From Kocuria flava (GTDB lineage Bacteria > Actinomycetota > Actinomycetes > Actinomycetales > Micrococcaceae): DNA of 64,000 bases. Under the pieces are notes generated by a model that was not told where the DNA came from, did no database searches, and saw nothing but the letters and a program-made list of their open reading frames with translations. The translations under genes were made by a program, and so were the position numbers. The DNA is taken from NCBI RefSeq assembly GCF_001482365.1, contig NZ_CP013255.1, forward strand, positions 49,211 to 113,210, read 5' to 3'. Positions 43,376-51,391 of this stretch are shown piece by piece (position 1 is the stretch's first letter; every line of letters begins with the position of its first letter).

Positions 43376-44245
43376 CTAAGCGAGATTCCCTGGCGTTCCT
43401 GTTGAGACAGGTAGGGAAAGTCCCAATGTCCCGTACAGCGCAAAAACCGTTTCTTGGATGGCACTGGACTTGAAAACGATCCCGAGATCGATCATGTCGT
43501 CGAATGTGGCGACTCCAGCTTTGACCATCTGCACGACTCCGTTGACTTGACGGGTATGAACGGCCGCGACAACGCCGAGAAGTGCCATTCGGGTGCCGAC
43601 ACGCGTCACTCCATCGCGAGTTGTGTAGGTGCCGCGGTCATAAAGCACAACCGGGCTACCACTTGACCCCGGGAATACCGAAGCGTCGATCAAGAAGGCC
43701 GGCAGGTTGTTGTAGTCGTTGAAGATCGGTGTCGCAGTCTGCCCACGTCGTGCGATTGGCAGCATGGAAGCTTGGTCGAACAGGCCGTTTGGGTATCCAA
43801 TCATCGTAATTTGCTCGATAGCGTCGAGTGAGTCCGCGGTCTCTTGTGTTGCAAGTTGCTCTGGGTCAAACCCTCGATAGAACGGGGCGGCACCGTTATC
43901 TACCATCGCTTTTAGAATTTCCCCAAAGAGCATGGCGCCGATGTCGACGTTTGAGTCAGGGTGGCCCAACCAGGTTTGGGCGTTGAATCCAGTAACCACC
44001 ATGCGTGTACCACGGCTGGCTGGCTGGCTGGCGTTCTCCGCGGCAGCCATGGTGAAAGCAACTTGATGCGCCCCGTCTAACACATGTTTGTTTGTGATTA
44101 GAACTGGCAGTGTTGAGCCGTTTTCGCCGGGATAATTAATAATGAAACCAGTTCCGGTGGACCTGGCTGTAGGGGTAAATGCTTCGATGAACACTGTCGT
44201 GAAGAAAAGCTGATCCGCGATTGTTTCAACTGGGGGTCGCACCAT
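43376..44245 (-). CDS. Trypsin-like serine protease (S1 fold), intracellular type
   Basis: 289 residues from ATG 44245 (MVRPPVETIADQLFF); the frame extends further upstream but lacks a better start. Catalytic triad positions are visible: His in VLITNKHVLDGAH, Asp in HPDSNVDIGAMLF, Ser in ASVFPGSSGSPVVL. No signal peptide, so it probably acts in the cytoplasm, as stand-alone trypsin-like proteases in defence or stress cargo often do. Lower GC than the backbone. The substrate is unknown. Confidence 0.8.
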   Translation of the reverse strand: MVRPPVETIADQLFFTTVFIEAFTPTARSTGTGFIINYPGENGSTLPVLITNKHVLDGAHQVAFTMAAAENASQPASRGTRMVVTGFNAQTWLGHPDSNVDIGAMLFGEILKAMVDNGAAPFYRGFDPEQLATQETADSLDAIEQITMIGYPNGLFDQASMLPIARRGQTATPIFNDYNNLPAFLIDASVFPGSSGSPVVLYDRGTYTTRDGVTRVGTRMALLGVVAAVHTRQVNGVVQMVKAGVATFDDMIDLGIVFKSSAIQETVFALYGTLGLSLPVSTGTPGNLA

Positions 44246-44516
44246 GAACACAGCATACGTCTTGTCAGTGGATTGGCGCCGTCGCCATCTACACAGGTCA
44301 CCGCTTTGGCCGTTGATATACCCCGCTCCGTGACATTCCAGGTTGGAGGCGACATCGGCCCATAACGGGCCCGTTAGCCGGACCCCAAGCGGGCCCGGAT
44401 GCGCCCGTGCGGAGCGCCCGCAGCCAGGCGTGGTTGTCATGCCCGTTTACCCCGCGCGATGAAAAGCCCGCACAGGTGCGTCATACGCACCACGGTGTCC
44501 ACAGGTACCGACGAAT

Positions 44517-45116
44517 TCAGATGGTGGTCGCTTGCGGGAGCTCCCGGATCCGCCGGTACAAGGTCGCGCGGGACATGCTGAGATCGCGGGCCACCTGGGT
44601 CGCTGGCTCCCCAGACTCGATCAGCCGTAGGGCGTTGCGGATCTGGGAGTCGGTGAAGGTCTGGCGCCGCCCGCCGAGGTCCTTGCCGGCAGCCCTTCGC
44701 TTGGCCACCGAGTCGGTGATCCGCTCCCGCTTGATCTCCAGCTCCATCTGCGCCAGAGCAGCCATGACCGTGAAGACCATCGACCCCATCGGGGTCGCGG
44801 TGTCCACGTCTCCCCCACCGAGATTGAGCACCCGCAACCCGGCGCCTCTCCCCCGCAGCGCCTCGGCGAAGGTCAGCATGTTCTGCGTCGAACGGCCCAG
44901 ACGGTCCAGTGTCGTGATCACTAGCGTGTCGCCCGACTCGAGGGCGGCCACCGCCTTGTCGAAGCCGGGACGGGACGCACGGCTTCCAGACACTCCACTG
45001 TCTACGTACACGTCATCACGTCGCACGCCGGCACTCAGAAGGTCAGACACTTGGCGGTCTGCGTCTTGTTGGCGCGTCGACACCCTGGCGTACCCGATCA
45101 GCTTCCCCATGTCCAC
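44517..45116 (-). CDS. Serine recombinase (resolvase/invertase family)
   Basis: 199 residues. The catalytic Ser lies in IGYARVSTRQQDADRQ; conserved TTLDRLGRS and ALAQMELEIKRERI follow, with a C-terminal helix-turn-helix (GEPATQVARDLSMSRATLYR). Length and layout match Tn3/Pin-type resolvases. It could resolve plasmid multimers or cointegrates. The inverted repeats just upstream (45176-45243) are a candidate recombination site. No Tn3 transposase gene is in the window. Confidence 0.92.
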   Translation of the reverse strand: MDMGKLIGYARVSTRQQDADRQVSDLLSAGVRRDDVYVDSGVSGSRASRPGFDKAVAALESGDTLVITTLDRLGRSTQNMLTFAEALRGRGAGLRVLNLGGGDVDTATPMGSMVFTVMAALAQMELEIKRERITDSVAKRRAAGKDLGGRRQTFTDSQIRNALRLIESGEPATQVARDLSMSRATLYRRIRELPQATTI

Positions 45117-45175
45117 CTCATCTGTCTCGCAACTAACGTTGAGTATCCGATTCTAGGGTCATGGATAAAGCACAA

Positions 45176-45243
45176 GGATGCGAGACGGGCCGAACCGCGG
45201 AATCATGCGGGCGCAAATTTTCGGGACGAGACGTCTCGCATCC
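45176..45243. repeat. Inverted repeat upstream of the resolvase (candidate res site)
   Basis: GGATGCGAGACG (45176-45187) and its perfect complement (45232-45243) flank 44 bp; a 12-bp palindrome CGAGACGTCTCG (45227-45238) overlaps the right arm, and TGTCTCGCAA at 45124-45133 is a further half-site. Resolvases bind clustered inverted subsites of this kind upstream of their own gene. Confidence 0.55.
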
Positions 45244-45416
45244 CCTGCCTAGAGGAACGACGAGTTGCGCGTCCTCGTGGCAGCCGCCTCGTCGGCGCCC
45301 CTGCTGCTGATGCCTCCGGAGTTGGTGGGACCGACCGTGCTAGCACCGGAGGTCGGCCTCACGGCATGGTGCTGATCCTGGTGGGCCTCGTGAGTTAGCA
45401 CGATTGACCCCCTGTC

Positions 45417-45803
45417 CTACGCCGGGTCGGGGCGCACGGTGGTGAGGCAGAAGGGGTGTCCGGCAGGATCGATCAGCACCCGCCAGAGTGAAGGGGCGGG
45501 CTGATGCCCGGCCATCGTGGCGCCCAGGGCCATAGCAGCTGCTACGGCCGACTCGAGGTCCTCCACCGCGACGTCCAGGTGCAGTTGCTGGTGCTGCGGC
45601 CCCTGGGGCCAGGACGGGGCGACATAGTTCTCCGACCGCATCAGCGTGAGCATGGGCCCGGCGCCGGCCAGCGCAATGACCCCACGGTCATCGCTGGCAA
45701 AGGCTTCCTCCAGCCCCAGCAGCCGGGCGTAGAAGCCTGCCAGGTACTCGGGATCCGGGCAGTCCAGGGAGATCGAGGCTAGTTGCCCCACGGGTTCGGT
45801 CAT
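45417..45803 (-). CDS. VOC (glyoxalase/bleomycin-resistance) family protein
   Basis: 128 residues from ATG 45803. VOC pattern: LASISLDCPDPEYLAGFYAR, then LLGLEEAFASDDRG, a central HLDVAVEDLESAVAAAMALG and the C-terminal WRVLIDPAGHPFCLTTV. The metal-site His/Glu are only partly conserved (HLD present), as in many actinobacterial VOC proteins of unknown substrate. Monocistronic. Confidence 0.85.
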   Translation of the reverse strand: MTEPVGQLASISLDCPDPEYLAGFYARLLGLEEAFASDDRGVIALAGAGPMLTLMRSENYVAPSWPQGPQHQQLHLDVAVEDLESAVAAAMALGATMAGHQPAPSLWRVLIDPAGHPFCLTTVRPDPA

Positions 45804-46011
45804 GACCACACGCTACCGTCGCGCCCGTCAGCACCGATCCGTCTCATCGCCACCGTCCGCGCTGCGACTGCTGGACCGCTCATCACAAGGCAGGATGACC
45901 GACCGTGACCGCGTCATGGCGCCCGCCAGCGGCTTCGCCGGGAACAGCGGCAAGACGAGCTGCTGCCCCGCGCATGGAGGGTGCCACACCGCAGCCGATA
46001 TGCTCGATTCC

Positions 46012-46025
46012 GACAAGTACTTGTC
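46012..46025. promoter_or_regulatory. 14-bp perfect palindrome GACAAGTACTTGTC
   Basis: Lies 58 bp upstream of the 46084 start and overlaps a CATTATGG -10-like element. Probably the operator of the membrane-protein/winged-helix pair, plausibly bound by that regulator. No second copy was seen in the window. Confidence 0.6.
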
Positions 46026-46083
46026 ATTATGGAAAGTAGTTGCTTGGATGGTGCTGTCATTACGTCGTCCCCAGGAGGACCCC

Positions 46084-46545
46084 TTGAGCGATCACCTCAC
46101 CCCCGAGCAGGCCCGCGAGCAGCTGGCCACCCTCCAGGCGCGCACCCTCGACACCTCCCGGGATCGCACGATCCATGCCAGGGCGACGGCGGTGTTCGGA
46201 GTGGTCACGGCCCTGTACATGGCCTCACAGAACATCCTGGCCGGCTGGGTCGGCCACACCGTGGGGACGGCCGTGTTCCTGGCCGCCTGGCTGGTCACGG
46301 TGTGGTGGATCGAGCGGTTGGCGCGCACCGTGCCGCGCCGGGCCAAGGCGTGGTCAAGAGCCGGGATCGCGGCCTCCTTCGTGCTCACCCTGACCGTGGT
46401 GCTGCCGTGGTTGAACCTCTCCGCCCAAACCTCCCCCAACACCTGGCCCATGGTCGCCGCCGGGGCCGCCCTCGCCGCCGGGGCCGCCCTCGCCGCCGTT
46501 CCCGCCCTGGCCGCCGCGGCCATGATCCGCTGGGGGACCAAGTGA
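46084..46545 (+). CDS. Membrane protein paired with a winged-helix regulator
   Basis: 153 residues from TTG 46084, directly behind CAGGAGGACCCC. Helices: VFGVVTALYMASQNILAGWV, TAVFLAAWLVTVWWIERLAR, IAASFVLTLTVVLPWLNLSA and an Ala/Gly-rich helix encoded by tandem GCCGCCGGG-type repeats. The stop overlaps the regulator start (GTGA). Such two-gene units are common in actinobacteria; the role is unknown. Confidence 0.75.
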   Translation: MSDHLTPEQAREQLATLQARTLDTSRDRTIHARATAVFGVVTALYMASQNILAGWVGHTVGTAVFLAAWLVTVWWIERLARTVPRRAKAWSRAGIAASFVLTLTVVLPWLNLSAQTSPNTWPMVAAGAALAAGAALAAVPALAAAAMIRWGTK

Positions 46546-46853
46546 ACACCACCGAAGGACGCCACGCCCGGCACCGGCTGGACGAGCTCATCCACGCCCC
46601 GGTGCGCCTGAGCATCGTCGCGACCCTGGCCCAGGTCGACGAGGCCGAGTTCGCCCATGTGCGCGACACCGTGGAGATCTCCGACTCGGTGCTCTCCAAA
46701 CAGGCCACCCAGCTCGAGGCCGCCGGCTACGTGAAGATCCGCAAAGGCTACATAGGCAAGCGCCCCCGCACCTGGCTGTCCCTCACCCCCACCGGGCGCA
46801 CCGCCTACACCGACCACCTCGAGGCCCTGCGCACCATCGCCGAAGGCCGGTAG
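46542..46853 (+). CDS. Winged-helix transcriptional regulator (MarR/ArsR-like)
   Basis: 103 residues from GTG 46542. The fold reads LDELIHAPVRLSIVATLAQV, FAHVRDTVEISDSVLSKQAT, QLEAAGYVKIRKGYIGKRPR, TWLSLTPTGRTAYTDHLEAL: helix, HTH, wing. This is the small winged-helix domain of the HTH_27 type. It probably controls the operon through the palindrome at 46012. Confidence 0.85.
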   Translation: MNTTEGRHARHRLDELIHAPVRLSIVATLAQVDEAEFAHVRDTVEISDSVLSKQATQLEAAGYVKIRKGYIGKRPRTWLSLTPTGRTAYTDHLEALRTIAEGR

Positions 46854-46996
46854 ACCTCCCGCCGACCCTGTATCGGGGCCGCTCCTGCAGGAGACAGCTC
46901 CATGTGCGTACCCAGACAGGAGAATCTGACCAAGCTCCTGCCCGCTCAGCTGCCTCTTAGGCGGTGACTCCTATAGCTTCGCCGAAGTAGTAGAGA

Positions 46997-47482
46997 TCAA
47001 GGTGCGGGTGGCGACTCCGGAGGAGAATCTGCGCAATCCATGTCGTGTGCCTGGTTGTCCTTAGCGGCCGCCTCGTTCTTCTCGATGACTTCCAGGATTG
47101 CCTGGAGCCCCTCGGGATCGACCTGGCCGAGGGCTCGGGCAGCGAAGTTGCGTACTTCCGCCCGTCGAAGGGCTCGGACCGTGGCCAGCTCCTGTTCGAC
47201 CTGCTGAGGAAGCGGGCCGTCTTCCTGCACGAGGTACCGCGGGTCCACTCCGAACACCTCGCCTAGCGCTCGAAGCAGTTTCTCGTCGGGGCGCACCCGA
47301 GTGTCGGCGGTCTTGAGGTAGTGCCATTTCGTCCGTGAGATGGCCACGCCGAGGTCTTTGAGGCCTTGCTGGATCGTGGTGAAGTCGTAGGTCTGGCCAG
47401 CTTCGGTGCGCAGGGTGTCCAGCAGCAGGTTGAGCTTGTCGGCCAGGATCTGTGCTGACCGTTCCCGGTTGGCGTCCCCCAC
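46997..47482 (-). CDS. XRE-type transcriptional regulator, ImmR-like partner of the ImmA protease
   Basis: 161 residues from GTG 47482, which has AGGAGA seven bases upstream; an ATG at 47497 would overlap the previous stop. The HTH spans YDFTTIQQGLKDLGVAISRT, KWHYLKTADTRVRPDEKLLR, ALGEVFGVDPRYLVQED, typical of XRE regulators. The C-terminal helical part (VEQELATVRALRRAEVRNFA) may hold the protease-sensitive or oligomerisation region. Last gene of a four-gene operon that starts with the ImmA-type peptidase. By analogy with ImmR of ICEBs1 it may repress promoters bearing TTGAACATGTTCAA. Confidence 0.8.
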   Translation of the reverse strand: MGDANRERSAQILADKLNLLLDTLRTEAGQTYDFTTIQQGLKDLGVAISRTKWHYLKTADTRVRPDEKLLRALGEVFGVDPRYLVQEDGPLPQQVEQELATVRALRRAEVRNFAARALGQVDPEGLQAILEVIEKNEAAAKDNQAHDMDCADSPPESPPAP

Positions 47483-47493
47483 GTCTTTTCTCC

Positions 47494-48087
47494 TCATGTC
47501 ACGATCCAGGCGTAGATGCTGCCCAAGAAGGTCAGCCCGTAGATGAAGCCTGAGATCACTTGCGGACCGGTGTGGTCCTGGAGCCGGATGCGACTCCAAC
47601 ACACCGCAAGTCCCACCGGGACGAACAGCAGCCCGACGACACCCCAAGATGTTGTCAGGGCAACAATCGTTCCGCCCATCATCATGCCGTGCCCGGAGAT
47701 CTTCCACCACGGACTCACCACAGCGATGACCAGCCCGGCCAAAAACGTCGCCACGAGCAACGCCACGATCTCGATCGGTCCCTGCAGCAGGATCGCCGCC
47801 GCGAGATAACTAAGGACCAGCACCAGCACCCCGGCCATCACGGGCCGGCGGTGCTCCTTCACACTCACATGATGGTCAGTGAGAACTCCACGGCGCACCA
47901 ACAGCAGGACTGCCGCCAGTGGAATCCCGCACACGATCAGGGCTGCGCTGATTCCCCACCACAGCGAGGCCGCGGTGGGGTTCGCCCCCCAGGGCAGGGC
48001 AATGAGCAGCGCCGCCAGCAGGACGGGAGGCTGGAAGGCTTCCGTGGCGGTTCTCTCCCAGCGGGGGACGACGATCGAGGTGCTCAT
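47494..48087 (-). CDS. PAP2-family membrane phosphatase-like protein
   Basis: 197 residues with about five or six helices. PAP2-like motifs are visible in order: SVKEHRRPVMAG (motif 1), WWKISGHGMMMGG (motif 2, SGH) and CWSRIRLQDHTGPQVISG (motif 3, SR...H with Gln for the usual Asp). The changed final Asp suggests weak or altered catalysis. It overlaps the upstream gene by 4 bases. In actinobacteria this type is found beside XRE/ImmA/MAB_1171c-like genes; the role is unknown. Confidence 0.7.
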   Translation of the reverse strand: MSTSIVVPRWERTATEAFQPPVLLAALLIALPWGANPTAASLWWGISAALIVCGIPLAAVLLLVRRGVLTDHHVSVKEHRRPVMAGVLVLVLSYLAAAILLQGPIEIVALLVATFLAGLVIAVVSPWWKISGHGMMMGGTIVALTTSWGVVGLLFVPVGLAVCWSRIRLQDHTGPQVISGFIYGLTFLGSIYAWIVT

Positions 48088-49085
48088 GATGTGAGTTCAA
48101 ATCTCCTCTCGGCGGCCCGCAGGGCGCACCGTTGCTTCTCCGGCAGGCCCACGTCCTCCGCCCGCAGGGCGTCTTCGACGGCAATGACGGCTCTGTAAAG
48201 GGCCTTCTGGGGATCAGCCGACAGGGCGCTGCGCCAGCCCGGAGGGCGCCCACCAGGGCTCCACCGGTCCGCGCCGAGGTGGTCCCACACCGGGGCCATC
48301 CTCAGGATGTCCATGCGCAACCCGATCTTCAGGCGCCGGCCTTGAGCGCACAGCCCCAGCCACGCCACGGCCGAGCACACCAGCACAGCCCCGGGCAGGA
48401 AGACCAGGCCGAATGAGGCCTGCAAGACCGTAGCTACAGCATCCCACGTGTCCAAATGCCCGAGGAGGGCGTAGCCAGCCTCGAGCGCGCAGCCAAGCAC
48501 GAGCAGAGAACCTCCTACCCCCAGACCAAGCAGACCTGGCCGCAGCAAGCGGTCATGCCCCTGTCGTCGCAGCGTGAGCTCCCGGAAGCCGACACGGGCA
48601 ACATCGGCGGCGTTCCACCCACCCATCACCATGATGAGCAGCGTGTAGACCAGTGTGCCGCCCTGGGCGAGGTGGTTAGGGATGAACGCCCCCGAGGTCG
48701 GGCCCCGGTCGATCGAGAAGAACGCAGCCGTTAGCCCCAGCAGCAAAACACCCCCAATAGAGGCCTCCCGCAATGTCCGCGACCGGCTCCAGTTCCTGCG
48801 TTGCAGGGACTGGACGAGGGCCGCCCGCAGGCACCACACGGCGCTGAGCGCGAGCAGATTGCGCACCAGGTGGAAACTGTTTTCCCCACCCAGCCACGCA
48901 TCCACGGTCCGTTCACGAAACATGCTTCCGTTGGCCGAGAAGGCCAACGCTGCCAATGCCGTGCCCACCCAGATGAAGTCCACGCGACGCTGCCGCACTA
49001 CCCGGGGCAGACGAACGACCACCGCCACGGCGGCGAAGAGGCACGCCATGGCCTTGAGCAGGCTCAACCCCGCGCCGAGGCTCAT
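48084..49085 (-). CDS. MAB_1171c-like multi-pass membrane protein
   Basis: 333 residues. Seven helices are likely in the first ~240 residues (LSLLKAMACLFAAVAVVVRL, FIWVGTALAALAFSANGSMF, NLLALSAVWCLRAALVQSLQ, IGGVLLLGLTAAFFSIDRGP, GTLVYTLLIMVMGGWNAADV, LLGLGVGGSLLVLGCALEAG, QASFGLVFLPGAVLVCSAVA), then a soluble tail with RMDILRMAPVWDHLGAD and WRSALSADPQKALYRAVIAV. It matches what is annotated as MAB_1171c-family putative transporters, seen with ImmA and XRE genes in actinobacteria. It overlaps its neighbours. The signal it handles is unknown. Confidence 0.75.
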   Translation of the reverse strand: MSLGAGLSLLKAMACLFAAVAVVVRLPRVVRQRRVDFIWVGTALAALAFSANGSMFRERTVDAWLGGENSFHLVRNLLALSAVWCLRAALVQSLQRRNWSRSRTLREASIGGVLLLGLTAAFFSIDRGPTSGAFIPNHLAQGGTLVYTLLIMVMGGWNAADVARVGFRELTLRRQGHDRLLRPGLLGLGVGGSLLVLGCALEAGYALLGHLDTWDAVATVLQASFGLVFLPGAVLVCSAVAWLGLCAQGRRLKIGLRMDILRMAPVWDHLGADRWSPGGRPPGWRSALSADPQKALYRAVIAVEDALRAEDVGLPEKQRCALRAAERRFELTS

Positions 49086-49540
49086 CAGAAGGCCTCGAGC
49101 AGTGGATCCACCTTCTGGGTCAACCGGGAGGCCAACCGCGTGGCAGCGTCCTCAGCCGCGACCTCCTGAGCCGTCCAGATCGAGGACCGCCCGAGAAGAG
49201 TCTTGATCCGACGGGATCCCCCGATGTGGGAAAAAGCATTCCCCAGCGTCAGCTCGCACCCACCGTGCATGAGCAGAATGTGTCCGTACTCGTGCAAGAT
49301 CACGTGCCGGCGCAGCAGCTCGCTCTCCCCTGCAGCATGGAAGATCCAGGACTGCTCAGCCTTCTCCAACCACAACCCTGTGACATCCTGACCCAACCCC
49401 GCCGGCGCTGGCACGATGTGGATGGGCTTACCGTGCCGACGCTGCACCTCCAGATGAAGACCCTCCCAGGTGACATGGTCCGGCAGGTCGGCCAACACGT
49501 TGGAGCCGGAGCAGGGAACAGTTCCCTCTAGCCAAGACAT
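49085..49540 (-). CDS. ImmA/IrrE-type metallopeptidase
   Basis: 151 residues from ATG 49540; the longer frame would run through the operator. Zinc motif HEYGHILLMHGG (HExxH) with an acidic third-ligand region WTAQEVAAEDAATRLASRL downstream, typical of ImmA/IrrE proteases. ImmA cleaves the ImmR repressor in ICEBs1 and IrrE cleaves DdrO, so the likely substrate here is the XRE protein of the same operon. First gene of the operon behind the TTGAACATGTTCAA site. Confidence 0.88.
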   Translation of the reverse strand: MSWLEGTVPCSGSNVLADLPDHVTWEGLHLEVQRRHGKPIHIVPAPAGLGQDVTGLWLEKAEQSWIFHAAGESELLRRHVILHEYGHILLMHGGCELTLGNAFSHIGGSRRIKTLLGRSSIWTAQEVAAEDAATRLASRLTQKVDPLLEAF

Positions 49541-49561
49541 GACATCCAGCGTACCCGCGCT

Positions 49562-49590
49562 TTGAACATGTTTATGTTGAACATGTTCAA
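49562..49590. promoter_or_regulatory. Operator: TTGAACATGTTCAA plus an adjacent partial copy
   Basis: The palindrome at 49577-49590 is identical to that at 5845-5858. A second partial copy, TTGAACATGTT, begins 15 bp to the left (49562-49572). The site lies between the ImmA operon (start 49540, minus) and the plus-strand genes at 49610 and 49729, so one protein could control both directions. Confidence 0.7.
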
Positions 49591-49609
49591 ATAGGAGTAT
49601 GGTGGGACC

Positions 49610-49717
49610 ATGTCTGAGCACGAGCTACGCCTCACCGTGCCAGCTGGCGCCGCAGCGGGCATGCAGATTCCCGCAGACACGCGCGGATTGTCTGGCGCAT
49701 GCGCATGCGGCATGTAA
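49610..49717 (+). CDS. Possible 35-residue small protein
   Basis: ATG 49610 to TAA 49717, reading MSEHELRLTVPAGAAAGMQI and ending with a Cys-containing SGACACGM. ATAGGAG lies about 13 bases upstream of the ATG, immediately after the operator. It could be a leader peptide for the RHH gene or chance. Low confidence because of its size. Confidence 0.3.
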   Translation: MSEHELRLTVPAGAAAGMQIPADTRGLSGACACGM

Positions 49718-49728
49718 GACTAGCCACC

Positions 49729-49944
49729 ATGATCGACTACAAACCCCCGAAGATGCAGGGGAACAAGGTGCCCTTCAGCACGCGCCTGACTCCAAAACAG
49801 CATCGCTTAGCAGCAGAAGCTGCTGCTACCGCGGGGTTGTCGATGGCGGAGTACATCGGCGCACTGATTGAGCGCGACGCAGAGCTCCCGAACAAACTCG
49901 ACAACAGGGAGGATCCGCACTTGCCGATCTCCAGAGCGTCTTAA
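49729..49944 (+). CDS. Small ribbon-helix-helix type DNA-binding protein
   Basis: 71 residues from ATG 49729. The order strand KVPFSTRLTPKQHRLAAEAA, turn TAGLSMAEYIGALIERDAEL fits a CopG/Arc-like RHH. It precedes the putative replication gene by ~130 bp and is followed by a hairpin, so it may control plasmid copy number or the rep promoter. The link is inferred. Confidence 0.65.
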   Translation: MIDYKPPKMQGNKVPFSTRLTPKQHRLAAEAAATAGLSMAEYIGALIERDAELPNKLDNREDPHLPISRAS

Positions 49945-49950
49945 ACGACT

Positions 49951-49978
49951 GACGGCCCGCCTTGCCGGGCGGGCCGTC
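49951..49978 (+). terminator. Terminator hairpin after the RHH gene
   Basis: 11-bp perfect stem: GACGGCCCGCC (49951-49961) and its complement (49968-49978), loop TTGCCG, starting 6 bp after the stop codon. Confidence 0.8.
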
Positions 49979-50074
49979 GAAGTCATCCGGCTGTCTCCGT
50001 CGCCAAACTGCGACAGCCGTTCCAACAGCTAACTGAATCGGAACTGCTTATGTACCCAATACCAGGGGACTGTT

Positions 50075-51391
50075 GTGTCTCCTAGTGTACCCGAGGCGTT
50101 CCCGCAAGGGGAGCCTGCGCGGCTGAACGCTGCCAATTTTCGCTCACAGCCCTTATCTGAGGCTGTTGAGAAGGCCGAAACGGACCTGCCCTCGCGGCGT
50201 CGGCGGGTGCGGGTGGCCTATGAACGCTCCAAGGCCGTGGTGCTGCGGGCGGTGCCGACAGGCTGCCAGCTGGCCCGCCACGTGGTGGCGTGGAAGCGCG
50301 CTGTCGTGGAGCACCCGGCTCTGGAGTTGATGCGTGCTGATGGGCGGGCGAACATGCTCGGGTTGGTGGAGATCATCGCCGTGCAGCAGGACCCGGCCTC
50401 GCGCACCTGGCGCACCACCTGGGGATGGGTCGCCCAGCGGCTGGGGGTGCATGAGGACTCGGTGGGGCGGATGATCCGCCGGCTCAAGAACTGGGGGCTG
50501 CTGGCCGTGGTCGCCACCGGCCGCTCCGCGGCCCACACCCCGCGCTCCACCGGCAAGAAGCAGGGCGAGGCCCCCGTCTACGCCCTCACCACCCCCACTC
50601 CCCCCACTCCCCCCACCCCGGGCGCCGCCTCCGAGGACACCGGGGCCATCCACAAGACAGAACAGGAGCTTGGGCCTGTGGACATAAATGTCGGCCCGGT
50701 CCCCCCGAAGGGGGCATGTCCTCCCCCGCACGCGCGCGAGAGCCTTTCCCCGATGGACGCGGCTACGCCGCGACCCTCTGCCAAGGCCGCCGCGCAGCGG
50801 CGGGAGGTCCAAGCCGCCCTCGCGAAGCGGACAGCTCCGCTGTGGCCGGCTCATGCGACGGTGAGGCCTTCGAAGGTCGGGGCGGCCCGGTCAGAACGGA
50901 AGCAGGCTTATCGTTTGGCGGGGCTGGAGATCCAGCACCACGCCCTCGTGCTGCGCCAGATCACCACCGCCTACGTCGTCTCGGTCGCTAAGCCCTATTT
51001 CGAGGCAGGCTGGAGCATCGCCGATGTCCTCCACGCCCTGGACTGGACCCCCACCGGGGTCCGCTACCCCCACGACGCCGTGGCCGGAATCACCCACCCC
51101 GGGGCCTGGTTCACCGCCCGCCTGCGCGCCTGGACCCATGCCGACGGCACCCCCCACCGCTCCCCCGACCAGCGCGCGGCCGCCGAAGCCGAGCAGCGCC
51201 GGGCTCAAGCCGTGGCCGCCGCGGCCCGCCATGCCGCCCACCAGACCCACGCAGGGTCGGTGACCGTTAGGTCCGATGATGAGGCGCCGGCGGTCCGGCG
51301 GCCCTTCCGGGAACGCTGGGCCGCCCACATCGCCGCCGGCCGCGCCCAAGCCACCGGCAATAGCCCCTCGAACCGCCAGCTCCACCCGTGA
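50075..51391 (+). CDS. Putative plasmid replication initiator (winged-helix protein)
   Basis: 438 residues from GTG 50075 (AGGGGAC upstream). A winged-helix region at ~110-150 reads RTTWGWVAQRLGVHEDSVGR, MIRRLKNWGLLAVVATG. A Pro/Thr-rich linker (~165-185) and a C-terminal domain (LAGLEIQHHALVLRQITTAY, FEAGWSIADVLHALDWTPTG) follow. Proteins of this layout stand next to partition genes in Micrococcaceae plasmids and are annotated as Rep or helix-turn-helix proteins. The position next to repeat arrays and parA supports replication, but no catalytic motif proves it. Confidence 0.6.
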   Translation: MSPSVPEAFPQGEPARLNAANFRSQPLSEAVEKAETDLPSRRRRVRVAYERSKAVVLRAVPTGCQLARHVVAWKRAVVEHPALELMRADGRANMLGLVEIIAVQQDPASRTWRTTWGWVAQRLGVHEDSVGRMIRRLKNWGLLAVVATGRSAAHTPRSTGKKQGEAPVYALTTPTPPTPPTPGAASEDTGAIHKTEQELGPVDINVGPVPPKGACPPPHARESLSPMDAATPRPSAKAAAQRREVQAALAKRTAPLWPAHATVRPSKVGAARSERKQAYRLAGLEIQHHALVLRQITTAYVVSVAKPYFEAGWSIADVLHALDWTPTGVRYPHDAVAGITHPGAWFTARLRAWTHADGTPHRSPDQRAAAEAEQRRAQAVAAAARHAAHQTHAGSVTVRSDDEAPAVRRPFRERWAAHIAAGRAQATGNSPSNRQLHP

